Counted from the stretch's first letter, positions 7,966 through 15,839 are shown. The stretch: DNA of 17,598 nucleotides from JBDKLC01 sp964500215 (GCA_964500215.1 CAZCNA010000013.1:1-17598); one strand, 5' to 3'. Notes: generated by a model not told the origin, from the letters alone. Program-made: numbers and translations.

Positions 7966-9177
7966 ATGTTTGACTTAAAAGTAATACACTCTGTGTTGGA
8001 TCAGCTCGAAGAAGAACGAGGTATCCCACGAGCCAAAATCATAGAAGCTATCGAAATGGCACTCGCAACAGCGTACAAGAAAGAGTACGGCCGACGAGGG
8101 CAGTTTATTCGTGCGCATTTTGATATTAATACAGGCGCGGCTGAATTCGTACAGGTGAAAATCGCCGTTGACCCTTCACAAATCATTTTTGATACCGAAG
8201 AAGGCGAAGAACACGAAGCTCCAGCCGAAGGTGAAGAGGAAAAAATTCGATTCAACGAAGAACAGCACATCCTCATCGAAGATGCTCGAAAAATCAAAAA
8301 AGATGTACAAGTTGGTGAGGAACTCATCTTCCCTCTTGAACAGAAAGATGATTACGGACGAATCGCCGCTCAAACAGCGAAGCAAGTAATCATCCAGAAA
8401 ATTCGAGAAGCTGAAAAAGTTTCAGTACTCAATGAATTCGGAAAGCGAGAAGGAGAAATTGTTTCAGGTACAGTTCAGCGTGTAGAACGTGGAAATGTAT
8501 TCATCGATATGGGACGAGCAGTTGGTATGCTTCCATACGAAGAACAAATTCCTTCAGAACGATATCAGCAAGGTGAACGTCTTCGAATGTTCCTCATGCG
8601 TGTAGAAGAAACTCCACGTGGTATTTTCCTCCGTCTCTCTCGATCACATCCACGATTCCTCGCAGAACTTTTCAAAGTAGAAGTTCCTGAAATTGTTGCA
8701 GGCACAGTAGAAATCAAAGCAACAGCCCGAGAAGCAGGATCACGATCAAAAATCGCCGTATACTCAGCAGATTCACACATTGATCCAGTCGGTTCAATGG
8801 TTGGTCAGCGTGGTGTTCGTGTAAACACAGTTACAAGTGAACTCGGTGGAGAGAAAATCGACATCATCGAATGGTCAGAAGATCCAGCAAAATTTATCGA
8901 AGATGCGCTCTCACCAGCCAAAGTTATTCGAGTTGAACTCAATGAAGCTGAAAAAACAGCCGTTGTTCATGTTGCCGAAGATCAGCAATCTCTTGCTATC
9001 GGTAAAGGCGGACAGAATGTTCGACTTGCAGCGAAGCTCACAGGTTGGAGAATTGATATTCAGTCAGTAAAAAGTCCCGTATCAGAAGATGAATCAGCAG
9101 AATCAGTAGAATCTGTAGAAACACCAATTAATTCAGAAGTAGGAACAGACGCAGCAGAAGTTGCAGACCAGAATTAA
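7966..9177 (+). CDS. nusA: Transcription termination/antitermination factor NusA
   Basis: 403 residues. NusA binds RNA polymerase and nascent RNA, modulating pausing, termination and antitermination. The N-terminal polymerase-binding domain (1-145) carries the typical IIEAIEMALATAYKKEYG at 25-42. It also has an acidic insertion at about 77-92 (TEEGEEHEAPAEGEEE). An S1 domain follows (about 160-224, GEIVSGTVQRVERGNVFIDM). KH1 has VGQRGVR at 279-285 and KH2 has IGKGGQNVRLAAKLTGW at 345-361. An acidic tail of about 35 residues ends the protein, with no C-terminal repeats of the E. coli type. The start follows a long A-rich leader with no ribosome binding site at the right distance. The usual rimP and infB neighbours are absent; ppa follows 61 nt later. 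Confidence 0.96.
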   Translation: MFDLKVIHSVLDQLEEERGIPRAKIIEAIEMALATAYKKEYGRRGQFIRAHFDINTGAAEFVQVKIAVDPSQIIFDTEEGEEHEAPAEGEEEKIRFNEEQHILIEDARKIKKDVQVGEELIFPLEQKDDYGRIAAQTAKQVIIQKIREAEKVSVLNEFGKREGEIVSGTVQRVERGNVFIDMGRAVGMLPYEEQIPSERYQQGERLRMFLMRVEETPRGIFLRLSRSHPRFLAELFKVEVPEIVAGTVEIKATAREAGSRSKIAVYSADSHIDPVGSMVGQRGVRVNTVTSELGGEKIDIIEWSEDPAKFIEDALSPAKVIRVELNEAEKTAVVHVAEDQQSLAIGKGGQNVRLAAKLTGWRIDIQSVKSPVSEDESAESVESVETPINSEVGTDAAEVADQN

Positions 9178-9238
9178 TTGAACGTTGTTTTTTTCGGTGG
9201 CGTAGAATTATTTATCTAACATAATTTAATTTAAAACT

Positions 9239-9769
9239 ATGAATTTGTGGCACGATATTGAAGCAGGATCAGCAGACAGTATTACAACTATTATTGAAAT
9301 CAATAAGGGTTCAAAAAACAAATATGAAGTAGACAAAGCGACAGGCATGATTGCCCTCGACCGTGTACTTCACACATCACAGGATTATCCATTTGATTAT
9401 GGATTCGTTCCACAGACATTGTGGGATGATGGTGATCCCCTCGATGTTGTTGTTCTCACAACGTATCCACTTTTCCCAGGCGTACTTGTGAAAGTGCGAC
9501 CAGTTGCGGTTCTTACCATGATTGATGGTGGCGATTCAGATGCAAAAATCATCGCTGTTCCAGAAGAAGATCCTCGATGGGCAAACGTGAAAGACCTCGC
9601 TGATATCAACCCTCACACTCTCAAAGAAATTGATCACTTCTTCCTCACATACAAGAAACTTCAGCACAAAGAAGTGACAACTCATGGATACCAGGATGCA
9701 GCTCAGGCAAAGGCGGATTTCGAAAAATCTCGAGCTCAGTACCAGGCAAAATATCCCTCAGCAAAATAA
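9239..9769 (+). CDS. ppa: Inorganic pyrophosphatase, family I
   Basis: 176 residues, the usual length for bacterial family I enzymes. It hydrolyses pyrophosphate to two phosphates with Mg2+ and so pulls nucleic-acid and aminoacyl-tRNA synthesis forward. The signature DGDPLDV is at residues 64-70. Other family positions are present: the KYEVDK substrate-binding segment (28-33), DYPFDYGFVP (49-58), the metal-binding region around DSDAKIIAVPEEDPR (99-113), and HFFLTYK near 133-139. It is soluble, with no signal peptide. It sits between nusA and tig on the same strand, with 61 and 74 nt gaps. There is no Shine-Dalgarno sequence before the ATG. Confidence 0.96.
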   Translation: MNLWHDIEAGSADSITTIIEINKGSKNKYEVDKATGMIALDRVLHTSQDYPFDYGFVPQTLWDDGDPLDVVVLTTYPLFPGVLVKVRPVAVLTMIDGGDSDAKIIAVPEEDPRWANVKDLADINPHTLKEIDHFFLTYKKLQHKEVTTHGYQDAAQAKADFEKSRAQYQAKYPSAK

Positions 9770-9843
9770 GGATCGGCATTCGAAACATACAAATTGCACG
9801 AATATACGAATAGTAAGATATTAAGAACTAATTCACAGGAACA

Positions 9844-10893
9844 ATGGCATTCAAAATCATAAGTAAAACATCTCCCGCAACAAGCGAATACGAGATTGAA
9901 GGTGAAATTCAGGCTGATACAGTCGCACAGTTTCGAGAAGAAGCTATCAAAGCGATTGGTGCAGACCTCAAAATGGATGGTTTCCGACCAGGTCACATTC
10001 CAGAAAAAATTCTCGTTGATCGACTCGGTGAAGTTGCGATCATCGAAGAAGCAGGACGACTTGCACTTGAAAAGCATTATGGGGAAATTATTTCGAAAGC
10101 TAACATCAAGCCAATCAGTTCTCCTTCTGTCACAATTACAAAAGTAGCACCGGGCGAAGCATTCGGATTCAAACTTCGAACAGCAGTTATGCCTGAGATT
10201 GAAATTGCGAACTACAAAAAGCTCGCGAAAGAAATCATGTCTACAAAGGTTGAAGTGACGGTCGAAGACAAAGACGTTGATGAAGCTATCAAAGAACTTC
10301 AGCAGCAAGTTGCTCATACTGAGCATCATGAAAAGAATCCATCTGATCACTCACATGATCATGGTGACCTTCCCCTTCCAGAAGTAAACGAAGCATTCAT
10401 TTCTAAATTCGGTGCGTTCGAATCAGTAGATGATTTCAAGAAAAAGATTCGAGAAAGTATTCAGCACGAAAAAGAAAAGAAAGAAAAAGATAAAAAGCGA
10501 ATCACATTGATTGATGCAATCATCGAACAATCAAAGATTACTATGCCTCAGGTACTTGTTGAATCAGAAATTAACCGAATGCTCGGCGAACTTTCTTCAC
10601 AAGTTGGACAGATGGGTCTCACAATCGAAATGTATTTGAAGCACATCAACAAGACAATCGAAGATCTCAAAAAAGATTGGACTGGCGAAGCAGAAAAGCG
10701 CGCAAAATCACAAATCGTGTTGAATGATATTTCTGTAAAAGAAAACATCACTGCAACAGACGAAGAAGTGAAAAAGGAAGTTGATGCAATACTGAATTAC
10801 TACAAAGATGCCGACCCTGTGAAAGCATCTGTGTATGTAGAGACAATGCTCATCAATGAGAAAGTGTGGCGAATGCTCGAAGAACAGAAATAA
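9844..10893 (+). CDS. tig: Trigger factor lacking the PPIase domain
   Basis: 349 residues against about 430 for the usual protein. Trigger factor docks at the ribosome exit tunnel and shields nascent chains. The ribosome-binding N-domain is complete, with the signature GFRPGHIPEKIL at 47-58. The chaperone C-domain is recognisable on both sides of the usual FKBP insertion: VTVEDKDVDEAIKELQQQVA at 138-157, then LPEVNEAFISKFG at 178-190. The roughly 90-residue FKBP-type prolyl isomerase domain that normally lies between them is missing. In its place is a His-rich linker, HTEHHEKNPSDHSHDHGD (158-175). A charged helix (about 198-220) and the arm region (225-330) follow. A weak AGGA lies 3 nt before the ATG. 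A strong terminator follows the gene. Confidence 0.94.
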   Translation: MAFKIISKTSPATSEYEIEGEIQADTVAQFREEAIKAIGADLKMDGFRPGHIPEKILVDRLGEVAIIEEAGRLALEKHYGEIISKANIKPISSPSVTITKVAPGEAFGFKLRTAVMPEIEIANYKKLAKEIMSTKVEVTVEDKDVDEAIKELQQQVAHTEHHEKNPSDHSHDHGDLPLPEVNEAFISKFGAFESVDDFKKKIRESIQHEKEKKEKDKKRITLIDAIIEQSKITMPQVLVESEINRMLGELSSQVGQMGLTIEMYLKHINKTIEDLKKDWTGEAEKRAKSQIVLNDISVKENITATDEEVKKEVDAILNYYKDADPVKASVYVETMLINEKVWRMLEEQK

Positions 10894-10947
10894 GCATCGC
10901 GAATGAGCGGATAGGTGTACTGTACTGACAGATACAAAAAGATAATC

Positions 10948-10991
10948 AAAAAATCCTCTGGCGGCAAATTCGTTTCGCCAAAGGATTTTTT
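10948..10991 (+). terminator. Rho-independent terminator after tig
   Basis: Arms 10948-10957 and 10982-10991 (AAAAAATCCT and its complement) continue into TGGCG/CGCCA across one C/A mismatch. The 12-nt loop is at 10964-10975 and the stem ends in a U-run. Confidence 0.85.
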
Positions 10992-11021
10992 GTTGTTCGT
11001 GTTATTTTTGTTGTTCGTGTT
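10987..11021 (+). repeat. Two tandem 17-mers with an 18-bp period
   Basis: TTTTTGTTGTTCGTGTT occurs at 10987-11003 and again at 11005-11021, starting in the terminator's T-run. It looks like replication slippage in non-coding DNA. Confidence 0.8.
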
Positions 11022-11046
11022 TTTCGTATTTTTCACACTATATAAG

Positions 11047-11085
11047 ATTCATAATTGTTCATACTTGTTATGAACAATTATGAAT
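11047..11085. repeat. Perfect 17-bp inverted repeat with a 5-nt loop
   Basis: ATTCATAATTGTTCATA (11047-11063) and its exact complement (11069-11085) flank CTTGT. It lies between the convergent genes tig and rsmE, 83 nt past the rsmE stop. No T-run adjoins it on either side, so it is not a standard terminator. The stem is only about 20% GC. Confidence 0.9.
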
Positions 11086-11167
11086 TCCACCTAGTACAAA
11101 ATATGTAGTACCTGGTATCCGCTATGTTACTGGTCCGTGATTACTGTGCTTATTACAATAATTACTC

Positions 11168-11929
11168 TTATTGCAATTGTACCAATGCCAACACAGCAAT
11201 CGCCGCTGTTTCTGCGCGCAATGTGTGAGATCCTGTGCGCGCACCGAGTGAAACACTCGTATATTTCTTCTTTTTGAAATACTCGAGCTCCTGTGATGAC
11301 CATCCTCCCTCTGGACCAATGACGAATGAAACATCTGACACTCTTTTAGAAAATTTTGAACCCATCCCTGACGCAACACCGATTAACTTCTGATTCCACC
11401 CTGTGGCACCCGCCTGGCAGATGATAGGTTTACCACCTTGTTGTTCGAATGCATCGAGGGCTGCCACGAGAGTTTGTGGCTCCGAAAGCTCAGGCACAGT
11501 AATATGCCCCGACTGTTCTGATGCTTCTATCAAAATGCGCTTTGACCGTTCCATGTTGATACTTTTCTTGATTACCCGGTCTGAAACAATAGGTACAATC
11601 ACATCCACCCCAATCTCCGCAGCCTTCTGGAGGACCAAGTCAAAATTGTTATTCTTTATAATAGACATAAAGAGATGAATCCTCTGACCAGCCACCGGTT
11701 TTTCGGTTTTTCGCTCTTCTTTCTCCAAAATTTGGAGTTCTGCCCTATCTGGGTTTATACTTGCGATAAGAGCCAAATATTCGGCTCCCGTTCCATCAAA
11801 AAGAAGTACCCTACTTCCCGTAGTATACCTAAAGACGTTTCGCCATTGATTAAGTATCTTTGGGTCACGGATAAGGGCTTCATTCCCGTTTACTGTCCCT
11901 TCTTGTACGAAAAATCGATGTAACCTCAT
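11168..11929 (-). CDS. rsmE: 16S rRNA (uracil-1498-N3)-methyltransferase RsmE
   Basis: 253 residues, normal length. RsmE methylates N3 of U1498 in helix 44 of 16S rRNA using S-adenosylmethionine. It has an N-terminal PUA-like domain (about 1-75, starting MRLHRFFV) and a knotted SPOUT methyltransferase domain. Landmarks are KNNNFDLVLQKAAEIGVDVI (92-111, the usual 'K..k.e..v.K.tElGv' region), SEQSGH (138-142), VIGPEGGW (203-210) and LGARTGSHTLRAETA (228-242). The last motif is usually LG.RiLR.ETA, so four residues (TGSH) appear inserted in the cofactor-binding knot. It is divergent from clpP across 85 bp and convergent with tig. There is no ribosome binding site at the ATG. Confidence 0.93.
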   Translation of the reverse strand: MRLHRFFVQEGTVNGNEALIRDPKILNQWRNVFRYTTGSRVLLFDGTGAEYLALIASINPDRAELQILEKEERKTEKPVAGQRIHLFMSIIKNNNFDLVLQKAAEIGVDVIVPIVSDRVIKKSINMERSKRILIEASEQSGHITVPELSEPQTLVAALDAFEQQGGKPIICQAGATGWNQKLIGVASGMGSKFSKRVSDVSFVIGPEGGWSSQELEYFKKKKYTSVSLGARTGSHTLRAETAAIAVLALVQLQ

Positions 11930-11988
11930 GGTAATTAGTGACTAAAACAATCAAAACAACCGTTTTAGTAGCTGAATACCAAATTACC
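11930..11988. repeat. Nested inverted repeats between rsmE and clpP
   Basis: ACTAAAAC (11941-11948) is complementary to GTTTTAGT (11962-11969). Outside it GGTAATT (11930-11936) is complementary to AATTACC (11982-11988). It occupies most of the divergent intergenic region, so an operator or overlapping promoter control is possible. I could not place a convincing promoter for either gene here. Confidence 0.45.
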
Positions 11989-12014
11989 ACAAATACCCAA
12001 TAACCCCAAATTTC

Positions 12015-12584
12015 ATGCTTATACCAACAGTTATCGAAAAATCTCAGTTTGGAGAACGAGCATATGACATTTATTCCCGACTTCTTCGAGACAATATCAT
12101 CTTCCTCGGAGGTCCTATAGATGACAATGTAGCAAATATCATCATTGCCCAGCTCCTTTTCCTTGAATCTGAAGATCCAAAGAAAGATATTCACCTCTAT
12201 ATCAACTCACCAGGAGGATCTGCAACAGCAACCCTCGCTATGATGGACACTATCGCTCATATAAAGAACGATGTATCTACTATTTGTGTAGGAATGGCCG
12301 CATCTGGTGGTGCGTGGCTTCTCTCAGCAGGCACAAAAGGCAAACGATATGCCCTTCCAAACGCCGAAATCATGATTCACCAGCCCCTCGGTGGTGCTGA
12401 AGGTCAGGCTACAGATATCGCTATCAGAGCTGAAAATATGCTCAAACTTCGTTCTCGATTAGCAAAAATAATGTCTAAAAATACTGGACAACCGCTTGAT
12501 AAGGTAGAAAAAGATATCGAGCGTGACTTCTTCTTGTCAGCCGAAGAAGGAAAAAAGTACGGCATCATAGACAAGGTTCTCTAA
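12015..12584 (+). CDS. clpP: ATP-dependent Clp protease proteolytic subunit
   Basis: 189 residues, typical length. ClpP forms a double-heptamer barrel that degrades proteins fed to it by Clp ATPases. The catalytic triad is visible: Ser97 in GMAASGGAWLLSAG, His122 in EIMIHQPLGG, and Asp171 in ERDFFLSAEEGKKYG. The oxyanion region SPGGSATATLAMMD is at 65-78. The active-site context reads MAASGGA rather than the common MAASMGA. The N-terminus MLIPTVIEKS is close to the mature form of other ClpPs, so there is little or no propeptide. No Shine-Dalgarno sequence is seen. It ends 12 nt before rny, which suggests co-transcription of a protease and an RNase. No Clp ATPase gene is in the window. Confidence 0.96.
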   Translation: MLIPTVIEKSQFGERAYDIYSRLLRDNIIFLGGPIDDNVANIIIAQLLFLESEDPKKDIHLYINSPGGSATATLAMMDTIAHIKNDVSTICVGMAASGGAWLLSAGTKGKRYALPNAEIMIHQPLGGAEGQATDIAIRAENMLKLRSRLAKIMSKNTGQPLDKVEKDIERDFFLSAEEGKKYGIIDKVL

Positions 12585-12596
12585 CCTCACACTATT

Positions 12597-14129
12597 ATGG
12601 TCACTATTAAAACCGTACTCCTCATCGCAGCGTTCATGGGGAGTGTCGGCCTTGCATTCGGGTATGTACTCCGTATTCTTATCGCACTTGGGAAAAAGGG
12701 CTCTATTGAGCTCGAAATCAAGCGCATGATGGTAGAAGCCAAAGAAGAAGCAAAGCGAATTACCCTCAATGCAGAGCAACAAGCCACAGACACCCTCAAA
12801 GAAGCACGCGAAGAAGTCCGCGAAAAAGAAGAAAGCTTAAAAAAATTTGAAGATCGTCTTCAGAAAAAAGAAGATACACTCGATAATCGACAAAAAGACC
12901 TCGACAAAGATGTGGAGGATTTGAAAATTCGTATTCAAAATATCAAGGAAATAAAGGAAAAAGTTGATGAATATCAAAAGAAAGGTTCTCTCGAACTCGA
13001 ACGAGTAGCTGGTCTCAGTGCCGAAGAAGCTCGAAATGAGCTCATGAATAAAGTTGAACAGCAATCACAAGAAGACCTCTCTGTACGCATGCACAAGCTC
13101 GAAGCCTTCGGTACAGACCAACTCGAGAGTAAAGCACGAGAAATTCTCACAACAACAATTCAGCGTCTCGCTACGTCTGTTTCTGCGGATCTCTTTACAA
13201 CGCATGTACCTATCCCCTCTGATGATGTCAAAGGTAAAGTGATTGGAAAAGAAGGACGAAACATCAAAGCATTTGAGCGAGCAACAGGTGTTGAAGTACT
13301 TGTAGATGATACACCAGGTGTTATCACTATTTCTTCGTTTGATCCTGTGCGACGACAAGTTGCACGAACTGCACTCGAAGCTCTCATGCTCGATGGTCGT
13401 ATTCAACCAGCAAAGATTGAGAAAGAAGTTGAGCACGCTCAAACAGAAATAAATAAAGTGATGAAAGAGAAAGGAGAAAACGCCGTATACGAAGCAGGTG
13501 TACTCAATCTCGATCCGCGCGTTGTCAGCATTCTCGGCCGACTCTATTTCAGAACAAGTTATGGTCAAAATGTTCTCCAACATTCAATTGAAACAGCAAT
13601 CATCGCGGGGATGCTCGCTGAACAACTCGGCGCTAATGTTTCTGTAGCACGAGCAGGCGCCCTTCTCCATGATATTGGGAAAGCACTCGATCATGAAGTA
13701 TCAGGAACACATGTAGAAATCGGTAGACGTATTCTTCAGAAGTTTGGTGTACACGAAGACATCATCAAAGCAATGCAAGCGCATCATGAAGAGTACCCGT
13801 ACGAGACTCTTGAATCACGAATTGTGCAGACAGCAGACGCTATATCAGGCGGACGCCCAGGAGCTCGTCGAGACAGCATTGAGAACTATCTCAAGCGCCT
13901 CGAAGACCTCGAAGCTATTGCCAATTCTCATAAAGGTGTTGAAAAGTCTTATGCCCTTCAGGCTGGCCGTGAAATCCGTGTCTTTGTCTTCCCAGACCAG
14001 GTAACCGATGTTGAAGCTCAAAATATGGCTAGAAATATAGCTATTCGTATCGAAAAGGAGCTCCGATACCCAGGAGAAATCAAAATAAACGTTATCCGAG
14101 AAACTCGTACTGTCGAATTCGCTCGTTAG
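12597..14129 (+). CDS. rny: Ribonuclease Y
   Basis: 510 residues, normal length. RNase Y is a membrane-anchored endoribonuclease that starts mRNA decay in bacteria without RNase E. One N-terminal membrane segment (about 5-30) is followed by a long charged coiled coil (about 35-165). A KH domain follows with VIGKEGRNIKAFE (215-227). The HD phosphohydrolase domain has H329 in NVLQHSIE, the HD pair H358-D359 in LLHDIGKALDHE, and D414 in VQTADAISGGRPGARRDS. The C-terminal region ends in the usual EIKINVIRETRTVEFAR. It follows clpP by 12 nt with no ribosome binding site. As the likely main mRNA-decay enzyme, it would meet the 5'-hydroxyl RNAs produced by the ribozymes further right, but no direct link is implied. 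Confidence 0.96.
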   Translation: MVTIKTVLLIAAFMGSVGLAFGYVLRILIALGKKGSIELEIKRMMVEAKEEAKRITLNAEQQATDTLKEAREEVREKEESLKKFEDRLQKKEDTLDNRQKDLDKDVEDLKIRIQNIKEIKEKVDEYQKKGSLELERVAGLSAEEARNELMNKVEQQSQEDLSVRMHKLEAFGTDQLESKAREILTTTIQRLATSVSADLFTTHVPIPSDDVKGKVIGKEGRNIKAFERATGVEVLVDDTPGVITISSFDPVRRQVARTALEALMLDGRIQPAKIEKEVEHAQTEINKVMKEKGENAVYEAGVLNLDPRVVSILGRLYFRTSYGQNVLQHSIETAIIAGMLAEQLGANVSVARAGALLHDIGKALDHEVSGTHVEIGRRILQKFGVHEDIIKAMQAHHEEYPYETLESRIVQTADAISGGRPGARRDSIENYLKRLEDLEAIANSHKGVEKSYALQAGREIRVFVFPDQVTDVEAQNMARNIAIRIEKELRYPGEIKINVIRETRTVEFAR

Positions 14130-14156
14130 CCATTTCTTCATAATTTATCGAGGATA

Positions 14157-14184
14157 TTGCGCAAAAAACGGCTTATTATATAAT
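14157..14184 (+). promoter_or_regulatory. Promoter of the HU gene
   Basis: TTGCGC at 14157-14162, a 16-bp spacer, and TATAAT at 14179-14184. The predicted start near 14191 leaves a leader of about 40 nt. HU is therefore transcribed independently of rny. Confidence 0.72.
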
Positions 14185-14229
14185 GAATTCCAAGGACAGG
14201 TTCGAATGTTTACAAGTTAACAAAAAACT

Positions 14230-14502
14230 ATGAACAAAGCAGACATCGTTACAAAAGTGCATGATGTAATCGGTTCAACAAAAGTTCAGGCTGAACAGGT
14301 TGTTGATACAATTATCGAAAACATCATCGGTACCCTCAAGAAGGGTGATGAAGTTTCAATCGCAGGTCTCGGTATCTTTTCTGTAAAGAAGCGAGAAGCG
14401 CGATCAGCACGAAACCCACGAACTGGTGAAACTATCAACGTTCCATCAATGAATGTTCCAAAGTTCCGAGCAGCAAAGGCTCTCAAAGACGCAGTAAAAT
14501 AA
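14230..14502 (+). CDS. hup: HU family DNA-binding protein
   Basis: 90 residues, exactly the family length. HU dimers bend DNA and compact the nucleoid. The N-terminal helices begin MNKADIVTKVHD. GDEVSIAGLGIFSVKKREAR (39-58) leads into the DNA-binding arm, with the signature ARNPRTGETINVP (60-72). The intercalating proline is in NVPSMNVPKFRAAKALKDAV. It has its own promoter (14157-14184) and a strong terminator. An A-rich leader with no Shine-Dalgarno sequence precedes the ATG. HU or IHF cannot be separated by sequence alone, but the short C-terminus fits HU. Confidence 0.95.
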   Translation: MNKADIVTKVHDVIGSTKVQAEQVVDTIIENIIGTLKKGDEVSIAGLGIFSVKKREARSARNPRTGETINVPSMNVPKFRAAKALKDAVK

Positions 14503-14524
14503 TTTCTATTTTCTATCGTCACTC

Positions 14525-14579
14525 TCGTGTTCCCACAACACGAAACAAAAACAACCACCGAGAGGTGGTTGTTTTTGTT
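14525..14579 (+). terminator. Double-hairpin terminator between hup and the Nudix gene
   Basis: A 7-bp hairpin (TCGTGTT/AACACGA, 14525-14543) stacks next to a perfect 16-bp hairpin. The latter has arms 14544-14559 and 14564-14579 and a GAGA tetraloop. Us end the stem on both strands, so it can serve both hup and the convergent Nudix gene ending at 14609. Confidence 0.85.
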
Positions 14580-14608
14580 AAATCTATGCTGGCAAATCTG
14601 AATGAAGG

Positions 14609-15190
14609 TTATTTTTCTATTTCCTCCCAAACAAAATAAGTGCTTTTATCTTTCTGCTCTTCAACGTATCCTTCAGGTTTGAATTGCTCTTTATTTATAA
14701 AAGTTTCAAAAATGTGTCTGACATACTGAGATTTCAATCCCGGGTAACTCGGTGAGTCAACAAGTTGTTCTTGTGTAGCCTTTTTTACCAACGCAACTGG
14801 TCCACTTAAACCTAGTTCTTCTTGTACACCTCTACACACTGCCTCTTCAGGATCCTCATCTGGCTTCATTTTTTCGAAGACAGACCCGCCCAAATCTCTT
14901 ACTCTAGACCGGCCATCCCTAAAAACCTGCTTCTCTTCTTTTAGATGAAGTTTTTTACCCTCATCTGTTAGAAAATAAATATCAGCAATGCCCACCACCA
15001 CCTTTCTTAATAATTCCCCTTGTTCATTTTTAACTAAATTTGTTTCTCCTTCCTCTATTTCTTTTTGTAGATGCTCGAAGGTCTTAGACTCTCCTTTTCC
15101 CCAAAGAGATATGTCTATTCCCGCCTCTTCTAATTGGGTTTTTAGATCTGTTGTTTTTAAATAGTCAAAATTATTTGCTGGTGTTTCCAT
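14609..15190 (-). CDS. Nudix hydrolase with a variant Nudix box
   Basis: 193 residues. Nudix enzymes hydrolyse nucleoside diphosphates linked to another moiety. The box region is GGSVFEKMKPDEDPEEAVCRGVQEELGL (101-128 overall, with key residues R120, E124, E125 and G127). It departs from the G-x5-E-x7-RE-U-x-EE-x-G-U consensus in two ways. The loop between the Gly and the first Glu is longer, and the residue after the Arg is Gly121, not Glu. The metal-binding EE pair is kept, so activity is possible. An N-terminal extension of about 60 residues (TDLKTQLEEAGIDISLWGKG) and a C-terminal DKSTYFVWEEIEK segment lie outside the core. The substrate cannot be predicted. TATACT lies 6 nt before the ATG with no ribosome binding site, so the mRNA may be leaderless. 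Confidence 0.85.
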   Translation of the reverse strand: METPANNFDYLKTTDLKTQLEEAGIDISLWGKGESKTFEHLQKEIEEGETNLVKNEQGELLRKVVVGIADIYFLTDEGKKLHLKEEKQVFRDGRSRVRDLGGSVFEKMKPDEDPEEAVCRGVQEELGLSGPVALVKKATQEQLVDSPSYPGLKSQYVRHIFETFINKEQFKPEGYVEEQKDKSTYFVWEEIEK

Positions 15191-15196
15191 GTTTAT

Positions 15197-15202
15197 AGTA
15201 TA
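15197..15202 (-). promoter_or_regulatory. -10 element (TATACT) just before the Nudix gene
   Basis: It ends 6 nt before the ATG at 15190, so transcription would begin at the start codon. The -35 region is not recognisable. Confidence 0.42.
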
Positions 15203-15229
15203 AGCATTAATGTCAGGTTATAAAAGAGA

Positions 15230-15257
15230 AAGCGCCGTACCCGAAGGTCGTGCGCTT
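15230..15257 (-). terminator. Probable terminator of the small-gene run
   Basis: On the minus strand AAGCGC (15252-15257) pairs with GCGCTT (15230-15235) around an inner CC-TTCG-GG hairpin. It is followed by TCTCTTTTAT. It lies 6 nt past the stop at 15264, so the ribozyme-separated genes end here. Confidence 0.6.
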
Positions 15258-15263
15258 ATGTGT

Positions 15264-15815
15264 TTAGGGTTGAATGAATACAATATAGTCATCCGGCCTC
15301 AAGATCAGGTGCTCATCAGGATAACCTTGGTGATATTTGGGTCTCTGGTAACACCTCAGATATCGAGCGTCGTATTCCCACCGGGACTTGCTTCCTCTGT
15401 AAAAAGTTCTTACTAATTTAATAGTTACTTTTTCTTTCGAGGGTACGAGAATGAAGCTCGAGAATTCCGGATTTGTTTCATAGTGAAGTTCCCAATCTGT
15501 AATTATGTAAGATTTCTCTCTAACAGATTCATCCATTACTATGGAAAACAAAAAAGGAACTGTGCCAATCCTGAAAGGTTCAAAGCCAAGATCTTTAATT
15601 TTTGAGAGAGTATCACGCCATGTCAGTGGAGAGTATTGACCAAGTTCGCCCAGTTGTACTCTAACAACATTTTGTACACCTTCTTGAGGTCCACAAAAAC
15701 AATACTGTTTTACCCAATGCTTCAGCTTATGTTCTTCATCTTCTTTCATCCCGTGATATATACTCTCAATGAGAGACTTATCAACTCGTAGCTCTTTCCA
15801 GATTTGAAATTTCAT
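15264..15815 (-). CDS. Unknown protein, last gene of the ribozyme-separated run
   Basis: 183 residues from the ATG at 15815 (MKFQIWKELRVDK). The frame stays open upstream into the hammerhead, but those codons are ribozyme sequence, so I take this ATG. The protein is soluble, with no signal peptide or membrane segment. It has an aromatic and charged composition, with GVQNVVRVQLGELGQYSPLT in the middle and CYQRPKYHQGYPDEHLILRP near the end. A CFCG cluster lies at about residue 40. I do not recognise a family. Its leader differs from the DUF1566-like genes: directly after the ribozyme's CAGAA it reads AGTACATTGAAAGAGCTAC, with only a weak GAAAGAG and no boxA-like motif. It is the last gene before a terminator. 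Confidence 0.7.
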   Translation of the reverse strand: MKFQIWKELRVDKSLIESIYHGMKEDEEHKLKHWVKQYCFCGPQEGVQNVVRVQLGELGQYSPLTWRDTLSKIKDLGFEPFRIGTVPFLFSIVMDESVREKSYIITDWELHYETNPEFSSFILVPSKEKVTIKLVRTFYRGSKSRWEYDARYLRCYQRPKYHQGYPDEHLILRPDDYIVFIQP

Positions 15816-15839
15816 ATATGTAGCTCTTTCAATGTACTT

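Noticed and set aside
9736..10350. 204-residue minus-strand frame opposite tig
   Set aside because: It is a shadow of the trigger factor gene: Phe/Cys-rich composition and no domain or start signal.
13065..13583. 172-residue minus-strand frame opposite rny
   Set aside because: It is antisense to the strongly conserved KH region of RNase Y and has no independent support.
15305..15325. CTGATGAGCAC on the minus strand, resembling a hammerhead core
   Set aside because: It is coding sequence (YPDEHL) in the unknown gene. There is no GAAAC partner and no flanking stems.
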